Origin: Clavaria fumosa
Taxonomy: Eukaryota; Basidiomycota; Agaricomycetes; Agaricales; Clavariaceae
DNA: 64,000 nucleotides
Direction of reading: 5' to 3'
NCBI GenBank assembly: GCA_951802425.1
Contig: OX637803.1
Location: 2,480,001-2,544,000, forward strand
The notes below the pieces were generated by a model. That model searched no databases, was not told the origin of the DNA, and was given only the letters and a program-made list of their open reading frames with translations. The translations under genes were made by a program, and so were the position numbers. Shown here in pieces: positions 61,789-64,000 of the stretch. Position 1 is the first letter of the stretch. Every line of letters starts with the position of its first letter.

Positions 61789-63899
61789 ATGACACAGTGG
61801 ACGACCCCAGAGTATACCAAAATACTCACAGAAAGTCTTGTAGCCTACAGACAGGCAAACTCAAAAGACCACCTCGAAATTGTCAAGCAAATCAAAGCGA
61901 AAATCAAGGATTCAGCTGAGCAGGACAACAAATGTGTCCCAGAGGATCTTAGCACCATAACCTATGCATTTTATGTGTCTCCTGAGTTGATTTGATGTTT
62001 GTCTGTTCATAGAAAATTCGCAATTGGCTCCACAATAACCGCAGGGCTGTCAGTGGAGGGGAGGAGTCTTCTGGTTCAGAAGATGATGGCAACCAAGGCC
62101 TTCAGTTCAGCAAACGACAGAGGTGGACCCTCCAGCGTGTTGTGGAGCAGTGCAAGAAGGGGATCATCAATGCCAGGGCCCAGGAGTTGTCAAATGCTGA
62201 GAGGGGATCAGTCCAGTTCCTCAGCTCATATCATTGTGCTAGGACTGAGATTTGTCAAGAGCTAACACAAGAGGAGCATCAGAAATACATGGGGTTGGTG
62301 GAGAAATGGAATAGGGAGCCTGTCCCAGTTCCTGTGCAGAGAGAGTGAGTATTTTAATTTACCTTTCTCAACCAGTAGAATGGCTGAAATGTTGCTTGGA
62401 GATTGGCTTCTCGCAAATTTATGCATGAGGCCCTGAAGTTTGCCCGTTTTGCAAAGGAGCAGATGGGTGTTGAATTATTTATGTTGACTGGCTGGCAAGA
62501 TGAGAAAGGGAATATAAAGAAGGCAAAGTGAGTCTCAATTGCATGCCCACTGGTCCATCAGATTAATTCTCTGTATACATGCTCCAGGATTCAGACCCCT
62601 GGACCTGTGACTAGTGGGTTCAAGGTACAATTTCACAAAGTTGGTTGTGAGGTGTGGGAGGAGTGGGATAAATATTTGGCTGAGACATGGAATGGTGAGA
62701 AAATGATGTGAAGCCAAGGTTGGGGAAGTACTGACAGGATTTCAGATGAGTTACAAAGGAAGCCTTTTGTTGATGAAGAGGAGATGCTATCAAGGAAAGG
62801 AAGAGATATTAGTGTGCCATGGGATTTGCTAACAGATCATGAGGGATGGCCCATTCTTCCTTTGGAACTCAACCTACCACTCGCACAACTCAAAGAAATT
62901 TTGCGGTCATTTTTTACTATCACTTATTGTGAGTCTGTCTTGCTCAATAGTCCAAGTCTGACAAGTTACTTCCAACATGTAGGCAATACAACAAAAAACA
63001 AGAAGGTTGCTGTCCCTTGGCAACTGATAGCTGATGCTCCACACAAGTTTATTCCTCATGAATACCTTCCAGAGGGAATGCAAATTCACGAGCCTTCAAA
63101 AATGCAATATGTCGATGTCAGAAGGCTCTGTGATTTCCTGCATCACTGACAGACTTTGGGCCAGAAAATATTACGGTTTCAATATGTTCTCCCACAGCAC
63201 CAGAGAGGGAAGCCATCAAGGCATCTAGTCAACTATCACCAGCAACCTGAACAAGAGCCATCATTGTCATCTGACAAAGAGGTGAAGAGGCTCTCCCTCA
63301 AGAAGGGGAAAGAATGAGAGGTCCAGCCTGTCCATATCAGTACTGAGTGAGTGTTCTCATATCATCATTATCATCATCATCATCATCATCAATGCACATT
63401 TGAAATGCACATAGTGAGGACATTGGCTCAGATGAGTCAGACAGTGATTCGGGGTGCATCTATGATGGGGATAATGATGATAGGGTTGAGGCTTCTGTTC
63501 CCCCTGATAGTGATGCAGAAGAATCCTGTCTGAGCAAGCAGGTGGATATGCGAAGGGGTGATGGTATTGAGGGGAATGGGTTAGAAGGTGACCATGACAG
63601 GCAACATCCAGGTGAGAATTTTCCAGTCCAGCATAAATACAATACAGATAATGGAATTTTGGACAGGAGAACAAGGGATGTGGGATGATGTGGGTGTGCA
63701 TAGAGATGTTCATGGCCTTGTTGCTCATATGGCAGTTCAGATCCACAAGGAGGCAGGGCCCAGCCTGCCCAAGAGGAAAAGGGTATACCATGATGAAGAG
63801 GAGGAGGAGAGGTCTAAGCAATATAGGACCAGGGCTAGAGAGAGGGCTTCCATGGATGCCAAGAAGCGGGTACTACTGCGACCAAGGGTGAAGCACTGA
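61789..63899 (+). pseudogene. WLxNxR repeat-family protein, copy 3
   Basis: Exon 1 (61789-61956, 56 codons, MTQWTTPEYTKILTESLVAY) is in line with exons 2 onward, as in copy 1. Exon 2 from about 62012 carries KIRNWLHNNRR, the homeodomain-helix-3-like signature, then WTLQRVVEQ and AHIIV-side helices. The PWDLLTDHEGWPILPLEL block (62784-63149) and the basic tail ending at 63899 follow. The exon-1 donor is AT (61957-61958) where copies 1 and 2 have GT, so splicing of intron 1 should fail. A TGA at 63147-63149 replaces the CGA of copy 1. It is a mirror copy of 22178-24191 without net indel and continues past the window edge in non-coding sequence. Confidence 0.82.
63361..63392. repeat. ATC microsatellite, copy 3
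   Basis: Counterpart of the 22.8-kb GAT tract, about ten units. Confidence 0.85.
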
Positions 63900-64000
63900 A
63901 AATCATCCTTGACACTGGTGACAGTCATTTGTAGTGCATATCAATCTGCATGATGTCTCACTAGGTCCTAATAATTCTTTGCAATCTGTCCTTTTGTGGT

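Noticed and set aside
1..64000. Helitron ends or a Starship-type tyrosine recombinase
   Set aside because: No RepHel or DUF3435-like protein seen; the tyrosine-recombinase hint at the left edge is only a DIRS-like remnant.

Overview
The window looks like a transposon-packed region of a basidiomycete fungus, most likely Agaricomycetes. The reasons are short spliced introns (about 45-70 bp, GT...AG), KDZ transposases with CxC2 cysteine clusters, a fungal TET/JBP dioxygenase next to a KDZ transposase, chromodomain Ty3/gypsy retrotransposons, a Zn2Cys6 protein and a (CCCTAA)n tract. I see no housekeeping gene. Nearly everything is a mobile element, an element remnant or a member of a repeated gene family. 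All calls come from reading the sequence; no database search was run.

Layout. 1-610: DIRS-like retroelement remnant. 777-4348: KDZ transposase copy 1 (+). 4637-5233: duplicated ~300-bp block with hairpins. 5353-7298: homeodomain-like 'WLxNxR' gene, copy 1 (+), followed by decayed AT-rich repeats to 9100. 9100-21115: two inverted copies of one repeat enclose a 293-bp hAT MITE, a decayed gene of an unrecognised transposase-like family (-), and a pile of old, CpG-depleted gypsy fragments (family A in both orientations, plus an LTR fragment of family B). 22256-24515: WLxNxR gene copy 2 (-), whose promoter and first exon are inverted. 24659-27650: complete PIF/Harbinger element with TTA target duplication. 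27770-33276: large JmjC-type oxygenase gene (-) split by a 1,259-bp solo LTR. 33590-36690: low-complexity and tandem repeats, hairpins and an interstitial telomere motif. 37135-38709: gene encoding a histone-H3-tail mimic joined to a PHD/ADD-like zinc finger (+). 38757-39721: LINE 3' fragments. 39806-47005: TET/JBP dioxygenase gene (+) split by a full-length gypsy-A element (40545-46259). 47117-50636: KDZ transposase copy 2 (-). 50930-52676: Ulp1/C48-like cysteine protease gene (-). 53152-61212: full-length gypsy-B element (-) with 725-bp LTRs, TTTTG target duplication and an antisense Zn2Cys6 gene. 61622-63899: WLxNxR gene copy 3 (+), near-identical to copy 2.

How the parts may work together (inference). 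Between 27.8 and 52.7 kb sit four gene families able to act on silent chromatin: a JmjC oxygenase, an H3-tail mimic with a PHD/ADD-like finger, a TET/JBP 5-methylcytosine oxidase beside a KDZ transposase, and a SUMO-protease-like enzyme. The older element copies are strongly CpG-depleted and carry repeated CGA-to-TGA nonsense changes, as expected where CpG methylation silences repeats. A transposon-linked set of anti-silencing genes is therefore a reasonable hypothesis. A recurrent GTGAC/GTCAC palindromic module lies just upstream of several of these otherwise unrelated genes.
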